From the NCBI GenBank assembly GCA_958370325.1, contig CATXJW010000027.1, positions 1 through 26,702 of the forward strand: DNA of 26,702 nt, written 5' to 3'. The first letter of the stretch is position 1. The number at the start of each line of letters is the position of its first letter. The DNA is from an uncultured Collinsella sp. (GTDB taxonomy: Bacteria > Actinomycetota > Coriobacteriia > Coriobacteriales > Coriobacteriaceae). Of this stretch, positions 15,070 through 23,242 are shown one piece after another. The notes under the pieces are model-generated. The model was not told the origin of the DNA. It did no database searches and saw nothing but the letters and a program-made list of their open reading frames with translations. The position numbers were made by a program, and so were the translations under genes.

Positions 15070-15603
15070 ATGTCTCAGCACATCAAACACGGCTGCGACC
15101 ATATCTTCTTTATCGGCTTTTTGGGCGCGGGCAAGTCGACGCTCGCGCGTAACGTGGGCACTATGTTCAAGCGTCGATTCATCGATACCGATCGTTTGGT
15201 TGTGCGTCGATGTGGCAAGTCGGTGACCGAGATATTTGAGACCGAGGGCGAGGATCGTTTTCGCGAGCTCGAGACCTCGGCACTCCGTTCGCTTCAAAGC
15301 GAGCGCAGCCTGCTGGTGTCGTGCGGGGGTGGCATCGTCGAGACGCCGGTGAACATTGAGCTGATGCACGAGATGGGTATATGCGTGTACCTCGAAGGAG
15401 ACTTTGAGGACTCGTTGCGCCAGATTCGCCGCTCCGATACCCGGCCCGATTTCCGCTCGCCCGAGCACGCTGCGCGCCTGTTTGAGCATCGCCGTCCGCT
15501 GTATCGCCAGGCCGCCGATATTACCCTTGATATTCGCAACAAGTCCTTCGAGGACGTTTCCTACCTTTGTGCCGAGATGCTTTTGGAGCGTGGACTGCTA
15601 TGA
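15070..15603 (+). CDS. aroK: Shikimate kinase
   Basis: Phosphorylates shikimate with ATP in the route to chorismate and aromatic amino acids. It is 177 aa with Walker A GFLGAGKST (about 16-24), DTDR near 39-42, the RFRELE block with the shikimate-binding Arg near 65, the CGGG motif at 85-88, and the lid/adenine region with RRPLYRQAAD. All key residues are present, so it should be active. Its TGA stop overlaps the next ATG (ATGA), coupling it to an AroB-like gene, as aroK and aroB are coupled in many bacteria. Confidence 0.93.
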   Translation: MSQHIKHGCDHIFFIGFLGAGKSTLARNVGTMFKRRFIDTDRLVVRRCGKSVTEIFETEGEDRFRELETSALRSLQSERSLLVSCGGGIVETPVNIELMHEMGICVYLEGDFEDSLRQIRRSDTRPDFRSPEHAARLFEHRRPLYRQAADITLDIRNKSFEDVSYLCAEMLLERGLL

Positions 15604-16709
15604 TTCGCCGTCAACTTATCAATTTCCAAAACCGCAGTGTCGATGTCCGCGTCGGATTGGGCGCGTTCGAGGAGCTGCCGCGCATGTTTGCCTCGGCTGT
15701 GGGCAAGCCTAAGCGCGCGATGGTGGTTTGGAACGACGCTACATCCGAGCGTTTTGGCGAGGCTGTCGAGCATGCACTGGTTGACGCCGGTTTTGCCGTG
15801 TCGTTGCTCGTCCTCGAGGTTTCGCCTGCCGGTGCTACGCTGGTCGATGCCGATACCGTCTTTGGCGCCCTGTCGGCTAATGGCATTACTTGCGACGATC
15901 TCGTTGTCGCTGTCGGCGACACGGCGACCTGCTCAGTCGTTTGCTGGTGTGCCAATCAGTGGTGCGGTCGCACCGAGTGCGCCTTGCTGCCGACGACGTT
16001 CGATGCCATGCTCACGGTCGCGACGACCATGAAGCCGCTCGTTGCCTCGTCGGCGAATGCGCTTCCCGCTATCGCGTTTCGTCCCGAGCCGGGCTTGGTC
16101 GTGTGTGACCTTGATCTTGTTCGCGAGGCGGACCCCGATGACCTCAAACTCGGCTATGTGGTACTTGCTGGCACCATGCTTTCGAGCAGCAAGTCCCGCT
16201 GGAATCAGTTTACCGAGACCGTCCCCGAGATTCTCGCGGGCGAGGAGGTCGCGCTCGTCAATGCCGTTCAGTGGTCTCAGACTGCCCGTAAGGACGTACT
16301 GATGGCTACGAATCCCAGCGCCCGCCATGCGCTCGATTTTGGCAAGATGGGGGAGCGTACCCTGCGCGTCTGCCTGGGTAAAGCCGCGGCGCAGGTCCCT
16401 GCCTACCAGCTGTTGTCCGAGGGCATGCGCTTTGAGGCACGCCTAGCACATGATGCCTGCGACTTTGATATCGATTACGTCTTTGAGGTCGATGACTGTC
16501 TGGAGGACTTTGGTATCGAGGAGCTTGCCTTCGATCTGGAGCCTGCCGCATATATCGAGGAGTTCCGCAGGCAGCAGTTTGTCCGCTCGAACCGTAGCAT
16601 GTTGCCGCTGCCCGCGGCGCTCGGCGCCATTCGTCTAACGAGCGTTGAGGACGAGGTTCTCGACCGCCATGCTCACGCATACTTGGCTTCTCGCAAAGAT
16701 CTTCTCTAG
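15600..16709 (+). CDS. 3-Dehydroquinate synthase-like protein lacking catalytic motifs
   Basis: The length (369 aa), two-domain layout and position after aroK match AroB, and scattered blocks align (LLPTTFDAML with QVPTTLLAQV; GLVVCDLDLV with a VVVDLDxL-type block). But the defining residues are gone. The NAD-binding GGGVVGD block is GDTATCS (106-112), and the VDSSVGGK block keeps only the Lys. The zinc Glu in GLAEVIKYG is Tyr (residue 186). NxGHTFGHAIE has become DFGKMGERTLR, and the later HGEAV His is missing as well. A Cys cluster (111, 115, 117, 122, 127) fills the NAD-loop region. The reading frame is intact with normal codon use, so it is not an obvious pseudogene. A pseudoenzyme or repurposed protein is my inference. 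Confidence 0.7.
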   Translation: MIRRQLINFQNRSVDVRVGLGAFEELPRMFASAVGKPKRAMVVWNDATSERFGEAVEHALVDAGFAVSLLVLEVSPAGATLVDADTVFGALSANGITCDDLVVAVGDTATCSVVCWCANQWCGRTECALLPTTFDAMLTVATTMKPLVASSANALPAIAFRPEPGLVVCDLDLVREADPDDLKLGYVVLAGTMLSSSKSRWNQFTETVPEILAGEEVALVNAVQWSQTARKDVLMATNPSARHALDFGKMGERTLRVCLGKAAAQVPAYQLLSEGMRFEARLAHDACDFDIDYVFEVDDCLEDFGIEELAFDLEPAAYIEEFRRQQFVRSNRSMLPLPAALGAIRLTSVEDEVLDRHAHAYLASRKDLL

Positions 16710-16715
16710 GATTTA

Positions 16716-16744
16716 TTGACATCCATCGTCTTTCGTATCATGTT
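16716..16744 (+). promoter_or_regulatory. Candidate promoter of the Xaa-Pro peptidase gene
   Basis: A consensus -35 TTGACA (16716-16721) starts six bases after the AroB-like stop. At spacing 17 the -10 would be CATGTT (16739-16744), with TATCAT (16736-16741) overlapping at spacing 14. The -10 is poor but the -35 is perfect. Confidence 0.5.
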
Positions 16745-16769
16745 GAGGGGCGGGTTTCCAATCGGTTGC

Positions 16770-16785
16770 GAATCGCTCGCGATTC
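16770..16785. repeat. Inverted repeat in the peptidase leader
   Basis: GAATCGC (16770-16776) and GCGATTC (16779-16785) are perfect complements two bases apart. CAATC (16759-16763) and GATTG (16794-16798) pair around them. It lies between the candidate promoter and the ribosome site, so it may be an operator or an RNA hairpin; no T-run follows. Confidence 0.45.
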
Positions 16786-16840
16786 CGTACGTTGATTGAG
16801 TCCGTCCCGTCTTTATGAAGACAACAAGAAAGGAATCTGC

Positions 16841-17971
16841 ATGTCTGAGTTTGCTGCCGGTCCTGCCGGTCGTATCGAGCGTGTCCGTGCCCTGATGGTT
16901 GAGCGCGGTTACGACGCCATCGTGGTGCGCGACGAGGCCAATCTTCGTTGGCTTACGGGCGTCAAGGGCGTCTTCGATTACACCTTCGAGTTCCCGCACG
17001 CTGCGTTTATTACGGCCGACCAGTGCCTGTTCCATACCGACTCGCGCTATCTCAACAGCTTTGAGGAGAACACGCCCGCCGGCAGCCCCTGGGTCTACGA
17101 CATGGACGAGGGCACCATCCCCGGTTGGGTCGCCGGCAAGATCGCGGCCAACAAGTGCCGCGTCTGCGCTGTCGAGGACGATATGCAGATCAATTTCTAC
17201 CAGGGTATTCAGCGTGGTCTGGAGGATCGTTCCGTCGCCTGCATGTTGCCGCTGATGCATGACGACATTCGCAAGATGCGCGCCATCAAGGACGCCGAGG
17301 AGATCGAGCTCATGCGCCATGCGCAGTCGATCACCGACGCCGCCTTCCAGCACATGCTCGGCTATATTAAGCCCGGTATGACCGAGAAACAGGTCCGCAA
17401 CGAGCTCGAGAACTTTATGTTCGCCAACGGCGCCGACAGCCTGGCCTTCGGCTCCATCGTGGCGAGCGGCCCCAACACCGCCAACCCGCATGCCGTCCCG
17501 AGCGACCGCGTGATCGAGAAGGGCGACTTCGTTCTCATGGATTATGGCGCGGGCTACTGCGACTATCGCTCCGATATGACGCGTACCGTCGTGATGGGCG
17601 AGCCCACGCCCGAACAGCTCGACCTGTACGCGCTCGTGCGCCGTACGCACGAGGAGTGCGTCGCCGCCATCCATCCGGGCGCCGAGGGCAACGACATTTT
17701 CAAGCTTTCCAAGAAGATCATTGGCGATGCCGGCTATGGCGATTACTACAACCATGGTCTGGGCCACGGCGTGGGCATTGACATCCACGAGCTGCCCAAC
17801 TTCAACCGCAGCAAGAATATCATCGAGGTCGGCTCGGTTATCACCATGGAGCCCGGCGTGTATCTGCCCGGTGTGGGCGGCGTGCGCCTGGAGGACTACG
17901 GCGTGGTTACCGAGAACGGCTACGAGCCCTTCACCAAGACACCGCATGACCTTCACGTTATCGACTGCTAG
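16841..17971 (+). CDS. Xaa-Pro aminopeptidase / M24 family metallopeptidase
   Basis: Cytosolic dimetal peptidase that removes N-terminal residues before proline or cleaves Xaa-Pro dipeptides. It is 376 aa with an N-terminal creatinase-like domain (about 1-140) and a pita-bread C-terminal domain. All five metal ligands are present: Asp234 and Asp245 (DYGAGYCDYRSD), His309 (GLGHGVG), Glu337 (MEPGVY) and Glu351 (RLEDYG). ATG 16841 has an AAAGGAA site upstream; the frame remains open to 16796 but without a start signal. It is flanked by its own candidate promoter and a strong terminator, and so is probably a single-gene unit ahead of efp, where a peptidase of this kind is often found in Gram-positives. 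Confidence 0.93.
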   Translation: MSEFAAGPAGRIERVRALMVERGYDAIVVRDEANLRWLTGVKGVFDYTFEFPHAAFITADQCLFHTDSRYLNSFEENTPAGSPWVYDMDEGTIPGWVAGKIAANKCRVCAVEDDMQINFYQGIQRGLEDRSVACMLPLMHDDIRKMRAIKDAEEIELMRHAQSITDAAFQHMLGYIKPGMTEKQVRNELENFMFANGADSLAFGSIVASGPNTANPHAVPSDRVIEKGDFVLMDYGAGYCDYRSDMTRTVVMGEPTPEQLDLYALVRRTHEECVAAIHPGAEGNDIFKLSKKIIGDAGYGDYYNHGLGHGVGIDIHELPNFNRSKNIIEVGSVITMEPGVYLPGVGGVRLEDYGVVTENGYEPFTKTPHDLHVIDC

Positions 17972-17992
17972 CCCTCTTCGATAGATTTTTGG

Positions 17993-18036
17993 GCGGGGTG
18001 TCCGGAGCAATTCGGGCGCCCCGCGTTCTCTTTTTA
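17993..18036 (+). terminator. Rho-independent terminator after the peptidase gene
   Basis: A 14-bp stem with a few G-T pairs: GCGGGGTGTCCGGA (17993-18006), loop GCAA, TTCGGGCGCCCCGC (18011-18024), followed by GTTCTCTTTTTA. The GCAA loop is a stabilising GNRA tetraloop. Confidence 0.88.
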
Positions 18037-18066
18037 TGCGCTCGCTGCAGGCGCCGTCTGCAAGTG

Positions 18067-18072
18067 TATAAT
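18067..18072 (+). promoter_or_regulatory. -10 element of the efp operon promoter
   Basis: A consensus TATAAT lies 57 bases before the efp ATG and just downstream of the terminator. No clear -35 is seen at 17 bases (GCTGCA). Confidence 0.55.
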
Positions 18073-18129
18073 TTCGGTCGTATGTAATTTGGACGCTTGT
18101 GCGTTCTGCCCATAAGAAGAAAGGTCGCT

Positions 18130-18693
18130 ATGCCTACCATTTCTACCGCCGACTTCAAGAACGGCCTCGGTCTCCGTATTAAGGACAAGGTTTATACCAT
18201 CGTCGAGTTCCAGCACGTCAAGCCGGGCAAGGGCGGCGCGTTTGTGCGCTACAAGACCCGCGACATTAAGAGCGGCCGCGTCGTCGAGAACACCTGCAAC
18301 GCCGGCACCAAGTTCGAGAGCGTCATGCTCACCACCCGTGAGTTCCAGTACCTCTACAACGATGGCACCGACTACATCTTCATGGACAACGAGTCCTATG
18401 AGCAGGTTCCCGTTCCCGAGGACATGGTGGGCGAGAACTCCAAGTGGCTGCGCGAGAACGACATCTGCCAGCTGCTCTTCGCCGACGACGAGCTCATGGG
18501 CGTGACTCCGCCGATGTTCATCGAGACCACCATCGTCCAGACCGACCCGGGCTTTAAGGGCGACACCGTCCAGGGTTCCACCAAGCCGGCCACGATCGAC
18601 ACCGGCGCTGTCATCCAGGTCCCCATGTACCTCAACGAGGGCGAGGTCATCAAGGTTGACACCCGCGACGGCAAGTTCGTCTCCCGCGTCTAG
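18130..18693 (+). CDS. efp: Elongation factor P
   Basis: Relieves ribosomes stalled at polyproline stretches. It is 187 aa with the three beta-barrel domains of EF-P. The domain I loop VKPGKGGAFVRYK carries Lys34 at the tip, the site modified in many bacteria; the flanking residues fit the Lys type. The end of domain III, with VPMYLNEGEVIKVDTRDGKFVSR, is also typical. ATG 18130 was chosen as the canonical MPTISTADF start with AAGAAGAAAGG upstream. Codon use is highly biased, consistent with high expression. No EF-P-modifying enzyme is in the window. It heads a long co-directional run through recN. Confidence 0.97.
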   Translation: MPTISTADFKNGLGLRIKDKVYTIVEFQHVKPGKGGAFVRYKTRDIKSGRVVENTCNAGTKFESVMLTTREFQYLYNDGTDYIFMDNESYEQVPVPEDMVGENSKWLRENDICQLLFADDELMGVTPPMFIETTIVQTDPGFKGDTVQGSTKPATIDTGAVIQVPMYLNEGEVIKVDTRDGKFVSRV

Positions 18694-18717
18694 CAACCAA
18701 CTTTTCTAGGAGGACTC

Positions 18718-19080
18718 ATGCCCCAGGAAATCAAGATTGACGGCATCGGCATTTCGCCCGATGTTCTGACCGCCATCGTCTCGCGCGCCGTGTCGGATGT
18801 CGAGGGCATCGCCTCCGTTGGCGTCAAGGACCTTGCCACCAACCTTGTCTCCATGATGCTCTCGTCCAAGGCCCCGGCTTCCGAGCCGGCGGTCGAGGCC
18901 GAGGTCATCGGTGACAAGCTCGCACTCACCGTGCGTGTCGTGGTGTTCTTTGGCTATCCGTTCAAGAAACTCGCCGAGGCCGTTCGCGCCGCCGTGGTCA
19001 CCGCCATCGATGCCCAGGTGGGCGTTGAGGTCGAGCGCGTTGACGTTTGCATCGACGGCCTCGTTTTCCCCAAGGAGTAA
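18718..19080 (+). CDS. Asp23/Gls24 family envelope stress response protein
   Basis: Small protein of 120 aa with the Asp23/Gls24 domain: ISPDVLTAIVSRAVSDVEGIASVG at the N-terminus, and LALTVRVVVFFGYPFKKLAEAVR before the last strand. In Gram-positive bacteria such proteins sit at the membrane or cell envelope and respond to envelope stress. A paralogue upstream of nusB (YqhY in B. subtilis) is the likely orthologue, as the gene lies between efp and nusB here. An excellent AGGAGG (18709-18714) precedes ATG 18718. It ends 3 bases before the nusB start. Confidence 0.9.
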   Translation: MPQEIKIDGIGISPDVLTAIVSRAVSDVEGIASVGVKDLATNLVSMMLSSKAPASEPAVEAEVIGDKLALTVRVVVFFGYPFKKLAEAVRAAVVTAIDAQVGVEVERVDVCIDGLVFPKE

Positions 19081-19083
19081 CCT

Positions 19084-19668
19084 TTGAGCCTTAAGGTTTA
19101 TCGCGGGCGCACGCTTGCCCGCAGTCAGGCGCTGCAGCTGCTGTTCCAGGCCGAGGCCACGGACAGCCCGCTCGAGCGCGTCCTCGAGGGCGATTTCCTG
19201 ATCTCGAAGGGTCCCCTCGACCCCTATGCGTTGGAGCTGTGCCGCGGTGCCTACGAGCATATCGACCGCATCGACTGCGCTCTGCGCTCCGTTGCCAAGA
19301 ACTGGGATCTTATGCGCATGCCCGGCGCCGACCGCAATCTGCTGCGTATCGCCGTCTATGAGATGCGTTTCCTCACCGACGAGGAGGTCTCGGACGCCAT
19401 CGTGATCAACGAGGCCGTCGAGCTTGCCAAGGCCTATGGCACCGACCAGTCCGCGTCGTTCGTCAACGGCGTGCTGGGCAAGATCGCTCGCAGCGAGGAG
19501 CTGCCGGGCGAGGACCTGTACCAGGAGCTGCTGGCCGAAGATCGCGCTCGCGAGGAGGCCCAGGCTGCCGAGGCTGCCGCTAAGGTTGCTGTTGCTCAGG
19601 CTGAGGCTGGCGTGCTGGCCGAGGATGCGGACGCCGTCGAGGCTGTCGTCGACTCCTTCGAGGAGTAG
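19084..19668 (+). CDS. nusB: Transcription antitermination factor NusB
   Basis: Binds boxA RNA with S10 in rRNA antitermination complexes. The helical core has ARSQALQLLFQAEA at the N-terminus, RNLLRIAVYEMRFL in the middle and INEAVELAKAYGTDQSASFVNGVLGKIA near the end. The start is TTG 19084, six bases after AAGGAG (19072-19077), which itself spans the stop of the preceding gene. At 194 aa it is longer than the usual 130-150 because of an Ala/Glu/Asp-rich tail of about 50 residues after residue 145, likely disordered. Confidence 0.94.
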   Translation: MSLKVYRGRTLARSQALQLLFQAEATDSPLERVLEGDFLISKGPLDPYALELCRGAYEHIDRIDCALRSVAKNWDLMRMPGADRNLLRIAVYEMRFLTDEEVSDAIVINEAVELAKAYGTDQSASFVNGVLGKIARSEELPGEDLYQELLAEDRAREEAQAAEAAAKVAVAQAEAGVLAEDADAVEAVVDSFEE

Positions 19669-19670
19669 TC

Positions 19671-19910
19671 ATGCCAGAGGGTTCCGTCCGCAACTTTGAC
19701 GAGATCTCGGACCGTCTGGATCAGATCATCGCTACCGTTCGCTCCAAGGATACGTCCCTGGAGCGTTCGCTCGATCTGTTTGACGAAGCGATTGAGCTGG
19801 GTTCCCGCGCGGTCGATATGGTCGACAAGTTTGAGTTGACGCCGCGTGAGGCCGATAAGCTCGAGCAGGAATACGATGAGGATGCGGCAAACGAATCCCA
19901 GGATAGCTAG
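19671..19910 (+). CDS. xseB: Exodeoxyribonuclease VII small subunit
   Basis: Subunit of the exonuclease that degrades single-stranded DNA; the catalytic partner is XseA. It is 79 aa with the XseB pattern FDEISDRLDQIIATVRSKDTSLE...LDLFDEAIELG, followed by an acidic end. ATG 19671 is two bases after the nusB stop. The large subunit gene does not sit next to it, unlike in many Gram-positives where xseA precedes xseB. Confidence 0.9.
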   Translation: MPEGSVRNFDEISDRLDQIIATVRSKDTSLERSLDLFDEAIELGSRAVDMVDKFELTPREADKLEQEYDEDAANESQDS

Positions 19911-19945
19911 GCCGCATCTCCGGATACGAATGGTTGATGGCATTC

Positions 19946-20749
19946 ATGAAACGCGTGCGTCTCGATGACGAACTGATTTCACAGGGCATCTGCGCCGATC
20001 GCGCGGATGCCCTTCGCACTCTTATGGCCGGCTTGGTCTCGAGTGGCGGCGAGCGCTTGACTTCGCCGGGCCTAAAGGTGACGCCGGGCCTACCGCTGCA
20101 CGTGAAGGGGCGCATTCCGTACGTTGGACGCGGCGGCCTTAAGCTCGAGGGTGCGCTCGATGCGTTTTGTATCGATCCCACGGGCCTTGCCTGCCTGGAC
20201 GTAGGCTGCTCTACCGGCGGCTTTACCGATTGCCTGCTCAAGCGCGGAGCTGCGACCGTTGTTTCGGTGGACGTGGGTCGCGCCCAGTTCGATTGGTCGT
20301 TGCGTCAGGACGATCGCGTGACGCTGCATGAGCGTACAAACGTGACGCAGCTGCCTGAGCTTGGCTATGCCGGTGCCATCGACCTGGCTGTATGTGATGT
20401 CTCGTTTACCAGCATCGCGAATATCATCGACGCCGTGCTGGCGTGCCTGAAGCCTTCGGGTTCGTTCTGCACGCTCGTAAAGCCCCAGTTTGAGGCGCCG
20501 GCTGCACTGGTGGGCGACGGCGGTATCGTGACCGACCCCGCCGTCCGCCGCGATACGCTCGTGGCGGCGATTGAGCTTTTTGCCGCCAAGGGCCTGTTCC
20601 CGCTTGACGTGTGCGTGTCGCCCATCCATGGCGCTAAGGGCAACGTTGAGTTTTTCCTGTACGGCACAAGGTTTGCCCCCGGCGACTGCACCGACGATGA
20701 GCTGCAATCCCAGGTTTCGGTTTTGAGCGAGAAAGCTGCAACGCTATGA
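19946..20749 (+). CDS. tlyA: TlyA family rRNA 2'-O-methyltransferase
   Basis: An N-terminal S4 RNA-binding domain (about 1-60) joins an FtsJ/RrmJ-like SAM methyltransferase domain. SAM motif I is LDVGCSTGGFTDCLLKRGA (about 84-102); the catalytic Lys/Asp/Lys series includes Lys in GRGGLKLEGAL, Asp in CDVSFTS, and Lys in LVKPQFEA. TlyA methylates riboses in 16S and, in some bacteria, 23S rRNA. The start is uncertain: ATG 19946 (MKRVRLDDEL) fits the family, while ATG 19937 and TTG 19934 are in frame. None has a strong ribosome site. Its TGA overlaps the nadK ATG by 4 bases. Confidence 0.92.
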   Translation: MKRVRLDDELISQGICADRADALRTLMAGLVSSGGERLTSPGLKVTPGLPLHVKGRIPYVGRGGLKLEGALDAFCIDPTGLACLDVGCSTGGFTDCLLKRGAATVVSVDVGRAQFDWSLRQDDRVTLHERTNVTQLPELGYAGAIDLAVCDVSFTSIANIIDAVLACLKPSGSFCTLVKPQFEAPAALVGDGGIVTDPAVRRDTLVAAIELFAAKGLFPLDVCVSPIHGAKGNVEFFLYGTRFAPGDCTDDELQSQVSVLSEKAATL

Positions 20750-21606
20750 AGGTCTTTCTGGTTCCCAATTACTACAAGCAAGAGGCGGTCGAGAGCGGCC
20801 TGATGCTCGAGCTTTGGCTTTCGCGCCAGGGCTACGAGGTCGCATGGGCTGCCGACCAGCGCTCCAAGATCCAAAGCGCGCCCGATGTTGACGATGCCGA
20901 CCTGGTCATTACGCTCGGCGGCGACGGTACGCTGCTGCGCGCGGCTCGTATCCTCAACTACCGCGAGATTCCCATTTTGGGTCTTTCCTATGGTCATTTG
21001 GGCTTTTTGACGGCCGCGAGTCCCGAGGAGCGCGACATTTTGCAGGTTGTGAGCGATGCTCTGTCCGGCGAGCTCCACGTGAGCCGCCGCGCCACCATCG
21101 CCGCCGATATCGTTTCGGTGCGCGAAGACGGCACGAAGGATGTCGTGCGCACGTTTGCCCTCAACGACATGGCACTTACGCGCGGCCCCCTTTCCGATAT
21201 GGTTGAGTTTGACATTACGGTGTCCGGCCATCATATCGATCGCCTGCGCGGTGACGGTGTCGTCGTGTCGACGGCGACTGGCTCTACGGGTTACGCGCTC
21301 AGTGCCGGTGGCCCCATCGTGAGTCCTGACTATACGGGCATGGTCTGTGTGCCCATCGCCCCGCATACCATTCAGGCTCGCGCTTTTTTGACCTCGCCGA
21401 GTGATGTCGTCGAGATCTTTATGTCCGATGATCGCCCGAGCGTGCCGGCGATTGCCATCGACGGACAGTTTATTACTTGCGATGGTACGGTCGAGAGCGT
21501 GGCCGTGCGTCGCGGTCCCGGCGATGTGTTGCTTCTGGATTACGGCCCCGAGAGCTTCTATAACTCGGTGAGCCGTGTGTTCTACGGAGTGCGTCATGAT
21601 CGATGA
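20746..21606 (+). CDS. nadK: NAD kinase
   Basis: Phosphorylates NAD to NADP with ATP or polyphosphate. It has 286 residues with the diagnostic GGDGT at 58-62, the GLSYGHLGFL block, TATGSTGYALSAGGPIVSP and VPIAPHT, all in order. The start overlaps the tlyA stop (ATGA) and the end overlaps recN by 11 bases; the tlyA-nadK-recN order is widely conserved in actinobacteria. Confidence 0.96.
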   Translation: MKVFLVPNYYKQEAVESGLMLELWLSRQGYEVAWAADQRSKIQSAPDVDDADLVITLGGDGTLLRAARILNYREIPILGLSYGHLGFLTAASPEERDILQVVSDALSGELHVSRRATIAADIVSVREDGTKDVVRTFALNDMALTRGPLSDMVEFDITVSGHHIDRLRGDGVVVSTATGSTGYALSAGGPIVSPDYTGMVCVPIAPHTIQARAFLTSPSDVVEIFMSDDRPSVPAIAIDGQFITCDGTVESVAVRRGPGDVLLLDYGPESFYNSVSRVFYGVRHDR

Positions 21607-23224
21607 GCTGCAGGTTTCTAACATTGCACTCATTCGTGAGGCGACGCTGGTGCCGAGTTCCGGCCTGACTGTCCTGACCGGCGAGACCGGTGCCGGCAAG
21701 ACCGCGCTGCTCTCGGCGCTCAAGCTCATATTGGGCGAGCGCGCGGATTCGTCGACCGTGCGCGAGGGCGAGGCGCTGGCGAGCGTCGAGGCGCGCCTAT
21801 TCGATGGCCCGCACGACACTGAGGGGTTCACCGTACAGCGCAGCCTTTCTGCCGAGGGCCGCAGTCGCGTAAAAATTGACGGCCGTATCGCCAGCGTGCG
21901 TGAGCTTTCGGAGCGCGTCGGCGTGATGATGGATCTTTGTGGTCAGCACGAGCACCAGCGCTTGCTCGATCCGTCGCATCATGTTGCCATGGTCGATGCC
22001 TGGGCTGGGCGCGCAGCGCTTGAGGCGCTCGAGAAGTATCGCGCCTGTTTTAAGGCTTCGCGTGACGCCGCCAAGGAACTTCGCCGTGTGGAGGAAGCCT
22101 CGCGTGCGCAGGGGAGCCGTGTCGAGGAGGCGCGCTTTGCCCTCGAGCGCATCGGCGAGGTCGACCCCAAGCCGGGCGAGTATGAGGAACTCGAGGAACT
22201 GCTGCCGCGCTCCGAACATGCCGAGGTACTGGTCGCCACTGCTAACGATGCCCATGCATCACTTGCCGCCGAAGGGGGAGCGCTCGATGCCGTGAACAGC
22301 GCCGTGGCAGAGCTTTCCCGTATGGCTACCGTCGATCGCAAATTGGGCGACATTGCCGATGCGCTTTCGGATGCCTGCATCTCCCTTGAGGATAGCGCGA
22401 ACGAGCTTCGTGCCTATCGCGATGGCGTCGCCTTCGACCCCCGCGAGCTCGCTCGCATGCGTGAGCGGTATTCCGACCTCAAGGGCCTGTTGCGTCAGTG
22501 GGGTCCCACCATGGACGATGTTTTTGCCATGCGCGATCGCTCGCAAGAGCTGCTGTCCTTGGTTGATGATGGCGATGAACAGATCAAAAAGGCGCGTGAA
22601 TCACTTGGTGCTGCTGAGCGCGAGTTGTTTGCCGCTGCCAAGGCGCTTAAGCGCGCTCGCAATACGGCGGCCCCGCGCTTCTGCCACGAGGTTGGCCGCC
22701 AGATGGCTCGCCTGGAGATGGGCGGCGCCGAGCTGGTCTGGGAGTCCCGCGATCTCCCTCGCGCTGAGTGGACACCTGCGGGCCCTTCAAGCTACGAGCT
22801 TTTGTATCGTAGCGGCGCTGGATTGACGCCACGCCCTCTGCGCCGCATTGCCTCGGGCGGTGAGCTCAGCCGTGTTATGCTGGCGAGCAAGGTGGTCTTG
22901 GGTAATGCTGACGGCGTCGACACACTGGTATTTGACGAGGTCGATGCCGGTGTCGGCGGCTCCACGGCTCGTGCTCTTGCTGGTGTGCTGGCCGATCTTG
23001 CCGCTACGCATCAAGTGATTGTCGTAACCCACTTGGCGCAAGTCGCCGTCATGGCCGACAAGCATTATGTTGTCAGCAAGGAGCCGGGCGATGTTCCCCA
23101 GACGCATTTGGACGAAGTAACCGGCGAAGCGCGTACCGCCGAAATCGCCCGAATGTTGAGCGGCGATCAGTCGGAGGCAAGCTTGGCCCACGCAAAGCAG
23201 ATGCTCGAAGAAGCTCGAGGCTAG
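21596..23224 (+). CDS. recN: DNA repair protein RecN
   Basis: SMC-like ATPase acting early in double-strand break repair. It has 542 residues: Walker A GETGAGKTA (29-37), the CGQHEHQRLLDPSHH block, coiled-coil arms through the middle (about 150-370), then the signature ASGGELSRVMLASKVVL, Walker B TLVFDEVDAGVGG and VVTHLAQVAVMADKHY. ATG 21596 was chosen for GGAG at 21586-21589. It closes the efp-to-recN run and is followed by an 11-bp inverted repeat. Confidence 0.96.
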   Translation: MIDELQVSNIALIREATLVPSSGLTVLTGETGAGKTALLSALKLILGERADSSTVREGEALASVEARLFDGPHDTEGFTVQRSLSAEGRSRVKIDGRIASVRELSERVGVMMDLCGQHEHQRLLDPSHHVAMVDAWAGRAALEALEKYRACFKASRDAAKELRRVEEASRAQGSRVEEARFALERIGEVDPKPGEYEELEELLPRSEHAEVLVATANDAHASLAAEGGALDAVNSAVAELSRMATVDRKLGDIADALSDACISLEDSANELRAYRDGVAFDPRELARMRERYSDLKGLLRQWGPTMDDVFAMRDRSQELLSLVDDGDEQIKKARESLGAAERELFAAAKALKRARNTAAPRFCHEVGRQMARLEMGGAELVWESRDLPRAEWTPAGPSSYELLYRSGAGLTPRPLRRIASGGELSRVMLASKVVLGNADGVDTLVFDEVDAGVGGSTARALAGVLADLAATHQVIVVTHLAQVAVMADKHYVVSKEPGDVPQTHLDEVTGEARTAEIARMLSGDQSEASLAHAKQMLEEARG

Positions 23225-23242
23225 GTCGTATCAGCGGTGTTG

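Noticed and set aside
15600..16709. AroB-like gene as a pseudogene
   Set aside because: The frame is open over the full family length, codon use is like its neighbours, and the start is coupled to aroK. This fits selection on a changed function better than decay.
20365..21831. Minus-strand open frame of 488 codons across tlyA, nadK and recN
   Set aside because: It spans three well-supported overlapping genes on the other strand and matches no known protein.
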